A DNA stretch of 64,000 nt, taken from contig NZ_JACHLR010000003.1 of assembly GCF_014204535.1 (NCBI RefSeq), positions 248,001 to 312,000 of the forward strand, given 5' to 3'. The notes below the pieces were generated by a model that saw nothing but the letters and a program-made list of their open reading frames with translations, was not told where the DNA came from and did no database searches. Below, in pieces: positions 24,333 to 32,734 of this stretch. Within the stretch, counting starts at the first letter, position 1, and each line of letters starts with the position of its first letter. A program made the position numbers and the translations under genes. Source of the stretch: Novosphingobium chloroacetimidivorans. GTDB taxonomy: Bacteria; Pseudomonadota; Alphaproteobacteria; Sphingomonadales; Sphingomonadaceae.

Positions 24333-24947
24333 TCAATCCATCGGCACGTAGCCTTTCAGCTTCTCGATCCGCTTCAACCAGCCGCATACCGCCGGATAGT
24401 CGCGCAGGCGAAAGCCGCCCGCCTCGCACACATGGGTGTAGGGATAGAGCGCGATGTCGGCGAGGCTGACCTTGCCGCCCACCAGCCAGTCATGCTGGGC
24501 GAGATGATCGTTCATCATCGCCAGTGCCGCCTCGCCGCCGGCGCGCTTGGCCGGAATCTGGTCGCGCTGGAACTTGGACAGGTTGCCCTCGCCCACGAAC
24601 AGCAGCCAGAAGCGCAGCGTCGCGACGTTGGGCTCGTGGTTGTACTGCTCGAAAAACATCCAGCGCAGCATGTCCGCGCGCTCGAAGCGGTCGCTCAGAA
24701 TCAGCTTGCTGCCCTCGGCCAGGTACCAGCACGCGGCGTTGCTCTCGGGCAGGAAGCGCTTGCCGATCTGCAGCACCGGGATGCGGCCGTTGGCGTTGAC
24801 GGTCTGGAGGAACTCGGGCTTGCGCGTATCGCCGCGCATGATGTCGTACATGCGCCGCTCCAGCGGCAGGCCGAGGAGCGCGGCCGTCAGCCGGATCTTG
24901 TAGCAATGGCCGCTGCGCGGGTCCTCGTGAAGCGTCAGCTTGTCCAT
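24333..24947 (-). CDS. Glutathione S-transferase family protein
   Basis: 204 residues from ATG at 24947. N-terminal thioredoxin-like domain: LTLHEDPRSGHCYKIRLTAA, with the substrate-contact segment NANGRIPVLQIGKRFLPES and the conserved ESNAACWYLAEGS; C-terminal helical domain with MMNDHLAQHDWLVGGKVSLA and DIALYPYTHVCEAGGF. The N-terminal S-G-H-C-Y-K arrangement resembles the GST classes common in proteobacteria, but the substrate is unknown. It is monocistronic between two palindromic repeats. Confidence 0.88.
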   Translation of the reverse strand: MDKLTLHEDPRSGHCYKIRLTAALLGLPLERRMYDIMRGDTRKPEFLQTVNANGRIPVLQIGKRFLPESNAACWYLAEGSKLILSDRFERADMLRWMFFEQYNHEPNVATLRFWLLFVGEGNLSKFQRDQIPAKRAGGEAALAMMNDHLAQHDWLVGGKVSLADIALYPYTHVCEAGGFRLRDYPAVCGWLKRIEKLKGYVPMD

Positions 24948-25072
24948 CCAGCCCCTCCGTTGAACGCAGACTATACGGCGGATGGCGGCGGACGGAAGAG
25001 GCTTACAGGTGCTGCTGCAGAGCGTTCGAAAAGAGGCGGACACGCGAGGCGGAGCATCCTCCGCCACATCCG

Positions 25073-25163
25073 CTTCGTCATCCCGGGCTCGACCCGGGAT
25101 CCCGCTTTTCCTCGGTGGCCGCGCAGAAAAACAGCGGGGCCCCGGATCAAGTCCGGGGCGACG
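25073..25163. repeat. Palindromic repeat A5 (CCCGGG subtype)
   Basis: Arms TTCGTCATCCCGGGCTCGAC with CCGGGATCCCGCTTTTC, and GCGGGGCCCCGGATCAAGTC with CGGGGCGACG. Same architecture as family A but with CCCGGGC(T/A)CGACCCGGG hairpins, like A15. It fills the gap between the SCO4402-like gene and the GST gene. Confidence 0.8.
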
Positions 25164-25177
25164 TCCGGTAAGGGTGG

Positions 25178-25552
25178 TCAGCGGACATCATCCCCGTCGT
25201 TTAAACGGTCACTCGCAACTGCTGCCGCTCGCCTGACCTCACCCCATAATGGATGGCACACGAAGTCATCGTCTCCTGCGTCGCCAACCAGATCGAGAAT
25301 GGCCTCCAACGCCAGCTTCACCGCCTCGATCGACTGAACTTCGGCTTTGCTGACAAGTGAGTATCCTACTGCCGACCTGTCGAAGTCATGGTCGTCGAAG
25401 AAGAAATGGAACACTTGATCTATGCCGGACACCAGCCCAAGCTGACGCGCTTCCTGCCACAAAGCTTTAGGGTCGTCTGCGGTTAGTTCGGCCAGATACT
25501 GTGTCAGTTCAACACGCAGATGCGGCCACAAGAGAGTTGGCAGATCGGTCAT
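25178..25552 (-). CDS. Hypothetical protein, SCO4402-like
   Basis: 124 residues, soluble and acidic. The segments VFHFFFDDHDFDRSAVGYSL, EVQSIEAVKLALEAILDLVG and DFVCHPLWGEVRRAAAVAS resemble the small SCO4402 family, whose role is unknown; I recognise this by general pattern only. It is 49 bp downstream of the DUF2256 gene on the same strand, so it may belong to that operon. No clear ribosome binding site precedes the ATG at 25552. Codon use is somewhat less GC-biased than neighbours. Confidence 0.6.
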   Translation of the reverse strand: MTDLPTLLWPHLRVELTQYLAELTADDPKALWQEARQLGLVSGIDQVFHFFFDDHDFDRSAVGYSLVSKAEVQSIEAVKLALEAILDLVGDAGDDDFVCHPLWGEVRRAAAVASDRLNDGDDVR

Positions 25553-25601
25553 GCTTGGACAGTCGCGCCAAAGCCAAATGTCCGCAAGCCGGCATAACTG
25601 T

Positions 25602-25745
25602 TCACCCCTTCGCCCCTTCCCGCCGACACCGGTCCGAGCAGAACTTCACGTTCTCCCAGTCGCGTTCCCACTTCTTGCGCCAGGCGAAGGGGCGCTGGCA
25701 GGCGGCGCAGGTCTTGGTCGGCAGGTTCAGCTTCTTGTGCGTCAT
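25602..25745 (-). CDS. DUF2256 protein, small CxxC...CxxxC zinc-ribbon-like
   Basis: 47 residues: [20 protein letters not shown], then [20 protein letters not shown] and RREGAKG. Two cysteine pairs (CAAC and CSDRC) suggest zinc binding. The family is widespread, almost always this length, with unknown function. Its ATG overlaps the stop of the quinone-oxidoreductase gene as ATGA, so they are translationally coupled. Confidence 0.88.
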   Translation of the reverse strand: MTHKKLNLPTKTCAACQRPFAWRKKWERDWENVKFCSDRCRREGAKG

Positions 25746-26743
25746 ACCTCCAGGACGATCTTGCCGATGTGGTCGCCCGCTTCCATGCGCCGGTGCGCTT
25801 CGCTCGCCTGCGCAAGCGGGAAGCAGGCGTCCATGACCGGGCGCAGCTCGCCGCGCTCGACATGAGGCCAGACTTGCGCCGCGATCTCCTGGGCCAACAG
25901 CCGCTTGAACTCCCTGGAGCGCGCCCGCAAGGTCGAGCCGGTCAGGGTGTAACGGCGGCTCATCACCACCGCCATGTTGAGCGTGGCCTTCGCGCCGCCC
26001 AGCACCGCGATCGTCACATGCCGCCCGTCTTCGGCCAGGCACTTCAGGTTGCGCGGCACATAGTCGCCCGAGATCATGTCGAGCACCAGGTCGACACCCC
26101 GGCCGCCGGTGATCCGTGCCACCTCCTCCACGAAATCCTGCGCCTTGTAGTCGATCGCATGGTCGGCGCCGATCTCCCGCGCCCGCTCGCATTTCTCGGG
26201 CGAACCGCAAGTGACGATCACGGTCAGCCCGAACAGCTTGCCCAGCAGGATCGCCATGGTGCCGATGCCGCTGGTGCCGCCGTGGACCAGCATCGTCTCG
26301 CCCTCGCTCGCCCAGCCGCGCTCGAAGACGTTGTGCCAGACGGTGAACAGGCCCTCGGGCAGCGCCGCCGCCTGCGCCAGCGGCAGCGATTCGGGCACGG
26401 GGAGGCATTGCGCCGCGTCGGCGATGCAGTACTCGGCATAGCCGCCGCCCGCCACCAGCGCGCAGACCCGCTCGCCGGGCAGCAGCGTGGTCACGCCTTC
26501 GCCAAGCAGCGCCACGCTGCCCGCCACCTCGAGTCCGGGCAGCGGCGAAGCATCTGCCGGCGCGGGGTAATTACCCTGACGTTGCAGCACGTCCGGCCGG
26601 TTCACCCCGGCGTAGGCGACCTTGATCAGCACTTCGCCGGGACCCGGCCGCGGCACGGGCACCTCCCGCGGAACCAGCACCTCTGGCCCTCCCGGAGCGT
26701 CGATGGCGATGGCTGTCATGTGCTCGGGCAGTACCTGGGTCAT
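25742..26743 (-). CDS. NAD(P)H quinone oxidoreductase, zinc-free MDR family (PIG3-like)
   Basis: Medium-chain reductase that uses NADPH on quinones or enones. 333 residues from ATG at 26743; a second ATG at 26719 (MTAIAID) is also reasonable. The N-terminal GroES-like domain has [19 protein letters not shown] and [17 protein letters not shown]. The Rossmann motif is [19 protein letters not shown], then [17 protein letters not shown]. No structural-zinc cysteines are visible. It diverges from the DUF1192 gene across 89 bp. Confidence 0.9.
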   Translation of the reverse strand: MTQVLPEHMTAIAIDAPGGPEVLVPREVPVPRPGPGEVLIKVAYAGVNRPDVLQRQGNYPAPADASPLPGLEVAGSVALLGEGVTTLLPGERVCALVAGGGYAEYCIADAAQCLPVPESLPLAQAAALPEGLFTVWHNVFERGWASEGETMLVHGGTSGIGTMAILLGKLFGLTVIVTCGSPEKCERAREIGADHAIDYKAQDFVEEVARITGGRGVDLVLDMISGDYVPRNLKCLAEDGRHVTIAVLGGAKATLNMAVVMSRRYTLTGSTLRARSREFKRLLAQEIAAQVWPHVERGELRPVMDACFPLAQASEAHRRMEAGDHIGKIVLEV

Positions 26744-26832
26744 GCCGCAAGTGTTGCCACAATGCGGCGGCAAGCGAGAACACAAATCGGGGCAGTTGAC
26801 AGGCACGAAAACGAGTCCGATGCTGCATTGCA

Positions 26833-27051
26833 ATGGACGATGACGAGCGACCGCGGCGACGGTCGACCGAGGGCAACTTCGGTGCCGCCAGCCTCCTCGC
26901 CAGCGAGAGCCTAGAGAGCTATTCGCTGGACGAACTCGACGCACGTGTCGCGCTGCTCGAGGCCGAAATCGGCCGGATCGGGAACCACCGGAGCAGGACG
27001 ACCGCACACATGGCTGCGGCGGAATCGCTCTTCAGGCCGAAACAGCCTTGA
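26833..27051 (+). CDS. DUF1192 family small protein
   Basis: 72 residues. Starts MDDDERPRRR and carries the family core LESYSLDELDARVALLEAEI, a predicted coiled coil, ending AAAESLFRPKQP. This family is restricted largely to alphaproteobacteria and has no known role. Start ATG at 26833 fits the usual MDDD opening. The clpA promoter begins 30 bp after the stop. Confidence 0.88.
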   Translation: MDDDERPRRRSTEGNFGAASLLASESLESYSLDELDARVALLEAEIGRIGNHRSRTTAHMAAAESLFRPKQP

Positions 27052-27080
27052 GCGGCCGGAGTTTTACAAGGACGCGTTAT

Positions 27081-27111
27081 CTCGAAACGCGGAACACGCT
27101 TCCTATATCGG
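27081..27111 (+). promoter_or_regulatory. Sigma-32 (RpoH) type promoter of clpA
   Basis: CTCGAAA at 27081-27087, 17 bp after CTCG, then CCTATATCGG at 27102-27111. The -10 element matches CYTATNTNNG at every fixed position and the -35 element matches CTTGAAA at six of seven. It lies about 85 bp upstream of the clpA ATG, consistent with heat-shock control of the unfoldase. Confidence 0.7.
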
Positions 27112-27193
27112 TCGCAATCGATCGCTTACCTTCGGGCCTTCCCTCACTGCTCTGCCCGACAAGGAGCGCAAGCATTCCAACGAAAGAACGCTA

Positions 27194-29560
27194 ATGCCAA
27201 GTTTCGCGCAAAGCCTTGAGAAGACACTGCACTCCGCGCTGTCGCATGCGTCGGACCGCAGCCACGAATACGCGACGCTCGAGCACTTGTTGCTCGCGCT
27301 GATCGACGATACCGATGCGGCGCAGGTCATGACCGCATGCGGGGTCGACCTTGGCGATCTGGGCGATGTCGTCCGCCAGTACCTCGACCAGGAATACCAG
27401 TCCTTGAAGACCGAGGAGAAGGGCGATCCCGCCCCGACCGCCGGCTTCCAGCGCGTGATCCAGCGCGCGATCCTGCATGTCCAGTCCAGCGGCAAGGACA
27501 CCGTGACCGGCGCCAACGTGCTGGTCGCCTTGTTCTCCGAGCGGGACAGCTATGCCGTCTACTTCCTGCAGCAGCAGGACATGAGCCGCCTCGACGCCGT
27601 CAGCTACATCAGCCACGGCATCGGCAAGGGCGGCCGCCGCATCGAGGACAAGAGCCCCAAGGGCTCGGACGAGGAACCCAAGGCTTCGGAAGAGAAGTCC
27701 GAAGGCAAGGGCGGCAACAAGAAGGAAACCGCGCTCGACCAGTTCACCGTCAACCTCAACGAGAAGGCGCTGTCGGGCAAGGTCGATCCGCTGATCGGCC
27801 GCGGCCCCGAAGTGGACCGCACGATCCAGATCCTGTGTCGCCGCTCCAAGAACAACCCGCTCTACGTGGGCGATCCGGGCGTGGGCAAGACCGCCATCGC
27901 CGAGGGCCTGGCGCGCAAGATCGTCGAGGGCGACGTCCCCGAGGTGCTGGAAGAGGCCGTCATCTACTCGCTCGACATGGGCTCGCTGCTGGCGGGCACC
28001 CGCTATCGCGGCGACTTCGAGGAGCGGCTGAAGCAGGTCGTCTCCGAGCTGGAAAAGATGCCGCACGCGATCCTGTTCATCGACGAGATCCACACCGTGA
28101 TCGGCGCCGGCGCCACCAGCGGCGGGGCGATGGACGCGTCCAACCTGCTCAAGCCCGCGCTCTCGGGCGGGACGATCCGCTGCGTCGGTTCGACCACCTA
28201 CAAGGAGTTCCGCAACCACTTCGAGAAGGACCGTGCGCTGCTGCGGCGCTTCCAGAAGATCGACGTGAACGAGCCGACCATCGAGGACACGATCAAGATC
28301 CTCAAGGGCCTGCGCACCGCGTTCGAGGAGCACCACAAGGTCAAGTACACGCCCGACGCGATCAAGACCGCGGTGGAATTGTCGGCCCGCTACATCAACG
28401 ACCGCAAGCTGCCGGACAAGGCGATCGACGTGATCGACGAAGTCGGCGCGATGCAGATGCTGGTGCCGCCCAGCCGCCGCAAGAAGACCATCACCGCGCG
28501 TGAGATCGAGGCGGTGATCGCGACGATGGCGCGCATCCCACCCAAGTCGGTCAGCTCGGACGACAAGAAGGCGCTCGAGTCGCTCGATCGCGATCTGAAG
28601 CGCGTGGTGTTCGGTCAGGACAAGGCGATCGGCGTCCTCTCGACGGCGATGAAACTGAGCCGTGCGGGCCTGCGCGATCCGGACAAGCCGATCGGCTCGT
28701 TCCTGTTCTCCGGCCCCACCGGCGTCGGCAAGACCGAAGTCGCGCGCCAGCTGGCGACGATCATGGGCATCGAGCTGAAGCGCTTCGACATGTCCGAATA
28801 CATGGAGCGTCACTCGGTCAGCCGCCTGATCGGCGCGCCTCCGGGCTATGTCGGCTTCGACCAGGGCGGCCTGCTGACCGATGCGATCGACCAGAATCCG
28901 CACTGCGTCCTCCTCCTCGACGAGATCGAGAAGGCGCACCCGGACCTGTTTAACATCCTGCTGCAGGTGATGGACAACGGACGCCTCACCGATCACCACG
29001 GCAAGACCGTCGACTTCCGCAACGTGGTCCTGATCATGACCACCAACGCGGGCGCTTCGGACATGGCGCGCTCGGGCATCGGCTTCGGCGATGTCAGCCG
29101 CGAGGATGCGCAGGACGAGGCGGTGAAGCAGATGTTCACGCCGGAGTTCCGCAACCGCCTCGATGCGATCGTGCCCTTCGCCTACCTGGGCAAGGAGACG
29201 ATCAGCCGCGTGGTCGACAAGTTCATCCTCCAGCTGGAACTGCAGCTGGCGGACCAGAACGTGCACATCCAGTTCGACTCCGATGCGCGCGAGTGGCTGG
29301 GTGAGCGCGGCTACGACAAGCTCTATGGCGCGCGTCCGATGGGCCGCCTGATCCAGGAGAAGGTCAAGCAGCCGCTCGCCGAGGAACTGCTGTTCGGCAA
29401 GCTGGCGACGGGTGGCGAGGTGCACGTCTCGGTCAAGGAGAACGCCCTGTCGTTCGAGCTGACACCGGCGGCGCCTAAGCTGACCAAGTCGAAGAAAAAG
29501 GCCGTGAAGTCGGCGGCGCCCGAGACGGGCTCCGAACCGGAAGCCAGTTCGGACGAGTAA
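27194..29560 (+). CDS. clpA: ATP-dependent Clp protease ATP-binding subunit ClpA
   Basis: AAA+ unfoldase that feeds ClpP. 788 residues from ATG at 27194: N-domain (1-142), an acidic Lys/Glu/Ser-rich linker (about 150-180), AAA1 with Walker A GDPGVGKT (226-233) and the DEIH Walker B, and AAA2 with GPTGVGKT (about 506-513) and LLLDEIEKAHPDLFN. The IGF loop used to dock on ClpP is present in RSGIGFGDV. The C-terminal 35 residues are Lys/Ala/Ser-rich and disordered. The usual neighbour clpS is not next to it. Upstream in-frame codons overlap the promoter and are rejected. Confidence 0.97.
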   Translation: MPSFAQSLEKTLHSALSHASDRSHEYATLEHLLLALIDDTDAAQVMTACGVDLGDLGDVVRQYLDQEYQSLKTEEKGDPAPTAGFQRVIQRAILHVQSSGKDTVTGANVLVALFSERDSYAVYFLQQQDMSRLDAVSYISHGIGKGGRRIEDKSPKGSDEEPKASEEKSEGKGGNKKETALDQFTVNLNEKALSGKVDPLIGRGPEVDRTIQILCRRSKNNPLYVGDPGVGKTAIAEGLARKIVEGDVPEVLEEAVIYSLDMGSLLAGTRYRGDFEERLKQVVSELEKMPHAILFIDEIHTVIGAGATSGGAMDASNLLKPALSGGTIRCVGSTTYKEFRNHFEKDRALLRRFQKIDVNEPTIEDTIKILKGLRTAFEEHHKVKYTPDAIKTAVELSARYINDRKLPDKAIDVIDEVGAMQMLVPPSRRKKTITAREIEAVIATMARIPPKSVSSDDKKALESLDRDLKRVVFGQDKAIGVLSTAMKLSRAGLRDPDKPIGSFLFSGPTGVGKTEVARQLATIMGIELKRFDMSEYMERHSVSRLIGAPPGYVGFDQGGLLTDAIDQNPHCVLLLDEIEKAHPDLFNILLQVMDNGRLTDHHGKTVDFRNVVLIMTTNAGASDMARSGIGFGDVSREDAQDEAVKQMFTPEFRNRLDAIVPFAYLGKETISRVVDKFILQLELQLADQNVHIQFDSDAREWLGERGYDKLYGARPMGRLIQEKVKQPLAEELLFGKLATGGEVHVSVKENALSFELTPAAPKLTKSKKKAVKSAAPETGSEPEASSDE

Positions 29561-29669
29561 CTCGCTCCTCCTCCCTTGAGGGAGGGGATTGGGAGGTGGG
29601 TGTACCCACGCCAGCGTGGACGCGTGACCTTCGGCCCCGCTCCCCCGCCCCCAACCCCTTCCCGCCCGA
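29561..29669. repeat. Dispersed repeat D2 (family D)
   Basis: Follows the clpA stop directly: CTCCTCCTCCCTTGAGGGAGG, GGGTGTACCCACGCCAGCGT, GGACGCG, then a pyrimidine-rich arm. Same orientation and core as D1. With A6 it fills the 293-bp gap before the exonuclease gene. Confidence 0.75.
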
Positions 29670-29675
29670 CCTTTC

Positions 29676-29768
29676 TCTTCATCCCCGCGCAGGCGGGGAT
29701 GACGCTTTCTTGGCGGCCATCGCTGTCTTTAGGAAAGAAGCGGGGTCCCCGCCTTCGCGGGGACGACG
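29676..29768. repeat. Palindromic repeat A6
   Basis: Arms CTTCATCCCCGCGCAGGCGG and AAGCGGGGTCCCCGCCTTCG, abutting D2. The left arm is the GATGACG type and the right arm the GACGACG type. Confidence 0.82.
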
Positions 29769-29853
29769 GGGTGGGGCTGATAACTCCAAAGCGCTGACAC
29801 CTGCCCTCAAGCATGGGATGGAACCACACCGGTTCCGCCCCATTCTTCTATCC

Positions 29854-30858
29854 ATGGCCCGCGACTTCTCCTGGATCCGACCCGAGCCCTGGGGAATTCA
29901 CGTCACCCCCGCCGATTGCTGGATCGATCCCTCCCGCCCGGTCGACCGCGCGCTGGTGACGCATGGCCACGCCGACCACGCGCGGGGCGGCCACGGCGAG
30001 ACCTTCGCCACGCCAGAGACGCTGGCGATCATGAAGCTGCGCTACCAGACCGACGAGGGCGCGCAGGCGACTGTCTATGGCGAGACGATCAGCCTGGGCG
30101 GCGGTGTCGATGCCACCTGGCTGCCGGCCGGGCACGTTCTCGGCTCGGCGCAGATCCTGCTCGAACATGCGGGCGAGCGGATCATCGTCACCGGCGACTA
30201 CAAGCGCCGGCCGGACCCGACGTGCCCGCCGTTCCAGGTCACGCCCTGCGACGTGCTCATCACCGAGGCGACCTTCGGCCTGCCGGTGTTCAAGCACCCG
30301 CCGATCGAGGACGAAGTCGCCAAACTGCTGAAGGCGCTTGCGGACAACCCCGACCGTTGCGTGCTGGTCGGCGCATACGCGCTCGGCAAGGCGCAGCGCC
30401 TGATCGCCGAAGTCCGCCGCGCCGGGCACCACGAGACCATCTACCTGCACGGCGCGATGGAGCGAATGTGCCGGCTCTACGAGGAATTCGGCGTCGACCT
30501 CGGCGACCTGAAACTGGTGAGCGAGGCCAAGAAGGACGCAATCGCCGGCCACATCGTCGTCTGCCCGCCCTCGGCTCTCAACGACCGCTGGAGCCGCCGC
30601 CTGCCCGAGCCGATCACCGCCATGGCGTCCGGCTGGATGCGGGTGCGCCAGCGCGCTCGCCAGCGCATGGTCGAGCTGCCGCTGGTGATCTCCGACCATG
30701 CCGACTGGGACGAACTCACCCGCACCGTGGAGGAGGTGAACCCGTTCGAGACCTGGATCACCCACGGCCGCGAAGAGGCGATGCTGCGCTGGTGCCAGCT
30801 CCACCAGCGGCGCGCCAAGGCGCTGGCCCTGGTGGGGTACGAGGACGAGGATGATTGA
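29854..30858 (+). CDS. Ligase-associated DNA exonuclease (metallo-beta-lactamase/beta-CASP type)
   Basis: 334 residues from ATG at 29854. Metal-binding motif HGHADHARGG near residue 40 and ITGDYKRRPDPTCPP, TEATFGLPVF, SDHADWDEL with WITHGREEAMLRW mark the mRNA 3'-end-processing-factor-like exonuclease found beside bacterial ATP-dependent ligases. The family is inferred to act in a DNA repair pathway with the ligase. The ligase gene follows after 183 bp containing repeat C2. The two other genes usually in the set, a DEXH helicase and a phosphoesterase, are absent here. Confidence 0.88.
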   Translation: MARDFSWIRPEPWGIHVTPADCWIDPSRPVDRALVTHGHADHARGGHGETFATPETLAIMKLRYQTDEGAQATVYGETISLGGGVDATWLPAGHVLGSAQILLEHAGERIIVTGDYKRRPDPTCPPFQVTPCDVLITEATFGLPVFKHPPIEDEVAKLLKALADNPDRCVLVGAYALGKAQRLIAEVRRAGHHETIYLHGAMERMCRLYEEFGVDLGDLKLVSEAKKDAIAGHIVVCPPSALNDRWSRRLPEPITAMASGWMRVRQRARQRMVELPLVISDHADWDELTRTVEEVNPFETWITHGREEAMLRWCQLHQRRAKALALVGYEDEDD

Positions 30859-30873
30859 GGTTGCTTTTCTTTT

Positions 30874-31034
30874 CCCTCTCCCAAGTGGGGAGAGGGTAGC
30901 GAAGCTTGCCCGGTCACGGGCTAGCGCAGCTTGGAGAGGGGGTTCGACGGGCGAGAGGGCACGACCCCCTCTCCAACTGCGCCTAGCGAGCAAGCTCGCA
31001 AGGCTGCGTATCCTCTCCCCGTCCGGGGAGAGGG
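30874..31034. repeat. Palindromic repeat C2, reaching the ligase start
   Basis: Outer hairpins CCTCTCCCAAGTGGGGAGAGG and CCTCTCCCCGTCCGGGGAGAGG. Inner blocks GCTAGCGCAGCTTGGAGAGG and CCCCTCTCCAACTGCGCCTA are mutual inverses. Its right end, GGAGAGGG, lies seven bases before the ligase ATG. Confidence 0.8.
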
Positions 31035-31041
31035 ACTAGCC

Positions 31042-32649
31042 ATGGAACACTTCGCCGCCCTCCTCGATGCGCTCGTCTACACTCGCAGCCGCAATGCCAA
31101 GCTCAAGCTGCTGGCCGACTACTTGCGCGAAACACCCGATCCGGATCGCGGCTGGGCGCTCGCGGCGCTGACCGACGGGCTGGATTTCCCGGCCGTCAAA
31201 AGCTCCACCATCCGCAACCTGCTGAGCGAGCGGGTCGACCCGGTGCTCTACGCCCTCAGCCGCGATTTCGTCGGCGATTCGGCCGAGACCGCCAGCCTGC
31301 TCTGGCCCGAACCCGAGACCGCGCCCGACCCGCCGACCGTCACCGAAGCGGTCGATGCGCTCGCCCACATGACGCGCGCCAGCGTCATGTCCGAACTGCC
31401 TAAACTGCTCGACCGGCTCGATTCCGACGGCCGCTACGCTCTGCTGAAGATGGCCACCGGCGCGATGCGGATCGGCATTTCCTCGCGCCTCGCCAAGACC
31501 GCTTTCGCGCAGGCCTTCGGCGTCACCGTGGAGGAAGTGGAGGAACACTGGCACGGCCAGACCCCACCCTACCAGCCGCTATTTGGCTGGGCCGCGCATG
31601 GCGAGGAGGCGCCCTCGTCCGAGGGCATCCCGCTGTTCCGCCCGTTCATGCTCGCCCACCCGCTCGACGAGACCATCGTCGACATGGCGGACTATGCCGC
31701 CGAGTGGAAATGGGACGGCATCCGCGTGCAGCTGGTCCGCGCCGGGGACGAGACGCGGGTGTATTCACGCTCCGGCGACGATATCTCCGGCACGTTCCCC
31801 GAGGTTGCGGCCTCACTGCCCTTCCCCGCCGTGCTCGATGGTGAGCTGCTGGTGCGCGGCAGCCATCAGGGCGGCCCGGAAAACGATAAGACTCAAGGCG
31901 GCGCGGCCAGCTTCAACGCACTGCAGCAGCGGCTCGGACGCAAGGTCGTGAGCAAGAAGATGCTGGCCGATTATCCCGCGTTCGTGCGGCTCTACGATGC
32001 GCTGATCGTCGATGGCGAGGACTTGCGCGAGCTGCCGTGGGAGCAGCGCCGCCAGCGTCTCGAAGCGCTGATGCCGCGCCTCGATCCGGGCGATTTCGAT
32101 CTCAGCCAGGTGATCGAGGCCAAGACCCTCGACGATCTCGCCAAGATCCGCGAGCGCACGCGCGACGATGCGATCGAAGGCGTCATGCTCAAGCGGCGCG
32201 ACTCGCCCTATATCGCCGGGCGGCGCACGGGCCTGTGGTACAAGTGGAAGCGCGATCCGCTGCTGGTCGACTGCGTGATCATGTACGCGCAGCGCGGAAA
32301 CGGGCGGCGCAGCTCGTTCTATTCGGACTATACCTTCGGCTGCTGGGACGGCGACCCCGACCAAGGCGCGGAGCTGCTGCCGGTCGGCAAGGCTTACTCC
32401 GGCATCACCGACGAGGAGCTGAAGTTCCTCGACAAATACGTGCGCCAGCACACGCTCAACCGCTTCGGCCCGGTCCGCGAGACCGAGCGCACGCTGGTGC
32501 TGGAAATCGCGTTCGATTCGATCCACGCGAGCAAGCGCCACAAGTCCGGCGTCGCCATGCGCTTCCCCCGCATCAACCGCATCCGCACCGACAAGCCCGC
32601 GCATGAGGCGGACAGGATCGAGACCTTGAAAGGCCTGATCAGGGATTGA
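31042..32649 (+). CDS. ATP-dependent DNA ligase (bacterial, repair-associated)
   Basis: 535 residues from ATG at 31042. Domains: N-terminal helical DNA-binding domain (1-190, MEHFAALLDALVYTRSRNAK), nucleotidyltransferase domain with the adenylated lysine in AAEWKWDGIRVQLV and DGELLVRG, motif EGVMLKRRDSPYIAGRR, then GLWYKWKRDPLLVDCVIMYA, and an OB domain ending HKSGVAMRFPRINRIRTDKP. This is the TIGR04120-type ligase, distinct from essential NAD-dependent LigA. The SD is supplied by the end of repeat C2. Upstream in-frame codons lie in the repeat and are not counted. Confidence 0.94.
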   Translation: MEHFAALLDALVYTRSRNAKLKLLADYLRETPDPDRGWALAALTDGLDFPAVKSSTIRNLLSERVDPVLYALSRDFVGDSAETASLLWPEPETAPDPPTVTEAVDALAHMTRASVMSELPKLLDRLDSDGRYALLKMATGAMRIGISSRLAKTAFAQAFGVTVEEVEEHWHGQTPPYQPLFGWAAHGEEAPSSEGIPLFRPFMLAHPLDETIVDMADYAAEWKWDGIRVQLVRAGDETRVYSRSGDDISGTFPEVAASLPFPAVLDGELLVRGSHQGGPENDKTQGGAASFNALQQRLGRKVVSKKMLADYPAFVRLYDALIVDGEDLRELPWEQRRQRLEALMPRLDPGDFDLSQVIEAKTLDDLAKIRERTRDDAIEGVMLKRRDSPYIAGRRTGLWYKWKRDPLLVDCVIMYAQRGNGRRSSFYSDYTFGCWDGDPDQGAELLPVGKAYSGITDEELKFLDKYVRQHTLNRFGPVRETERTLVLEIAFDSIHASKRHKSGVAMRFPRINRIRTDKPAHEADRIETLKGLIRD

Positions 32650-32734
32650 GTTGCGGTAACCCATGAAGGTCTGGCCGCATTTGCCTTGGACGTTCCGACA
32701 CTCTAAGAATACTAAGAATGACACAGGATGGTAT

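Noticed and set aside
27191..29425. A 744-codon minus-strand frame opposite clpA, and similar long antisense frames opposite mutS (41715-44444) and maeB (44512-46641)
   Set aside because: All mirror strongly GC3-biased coding sequence on the other strand; no protein family features and no ribosome binding sites.
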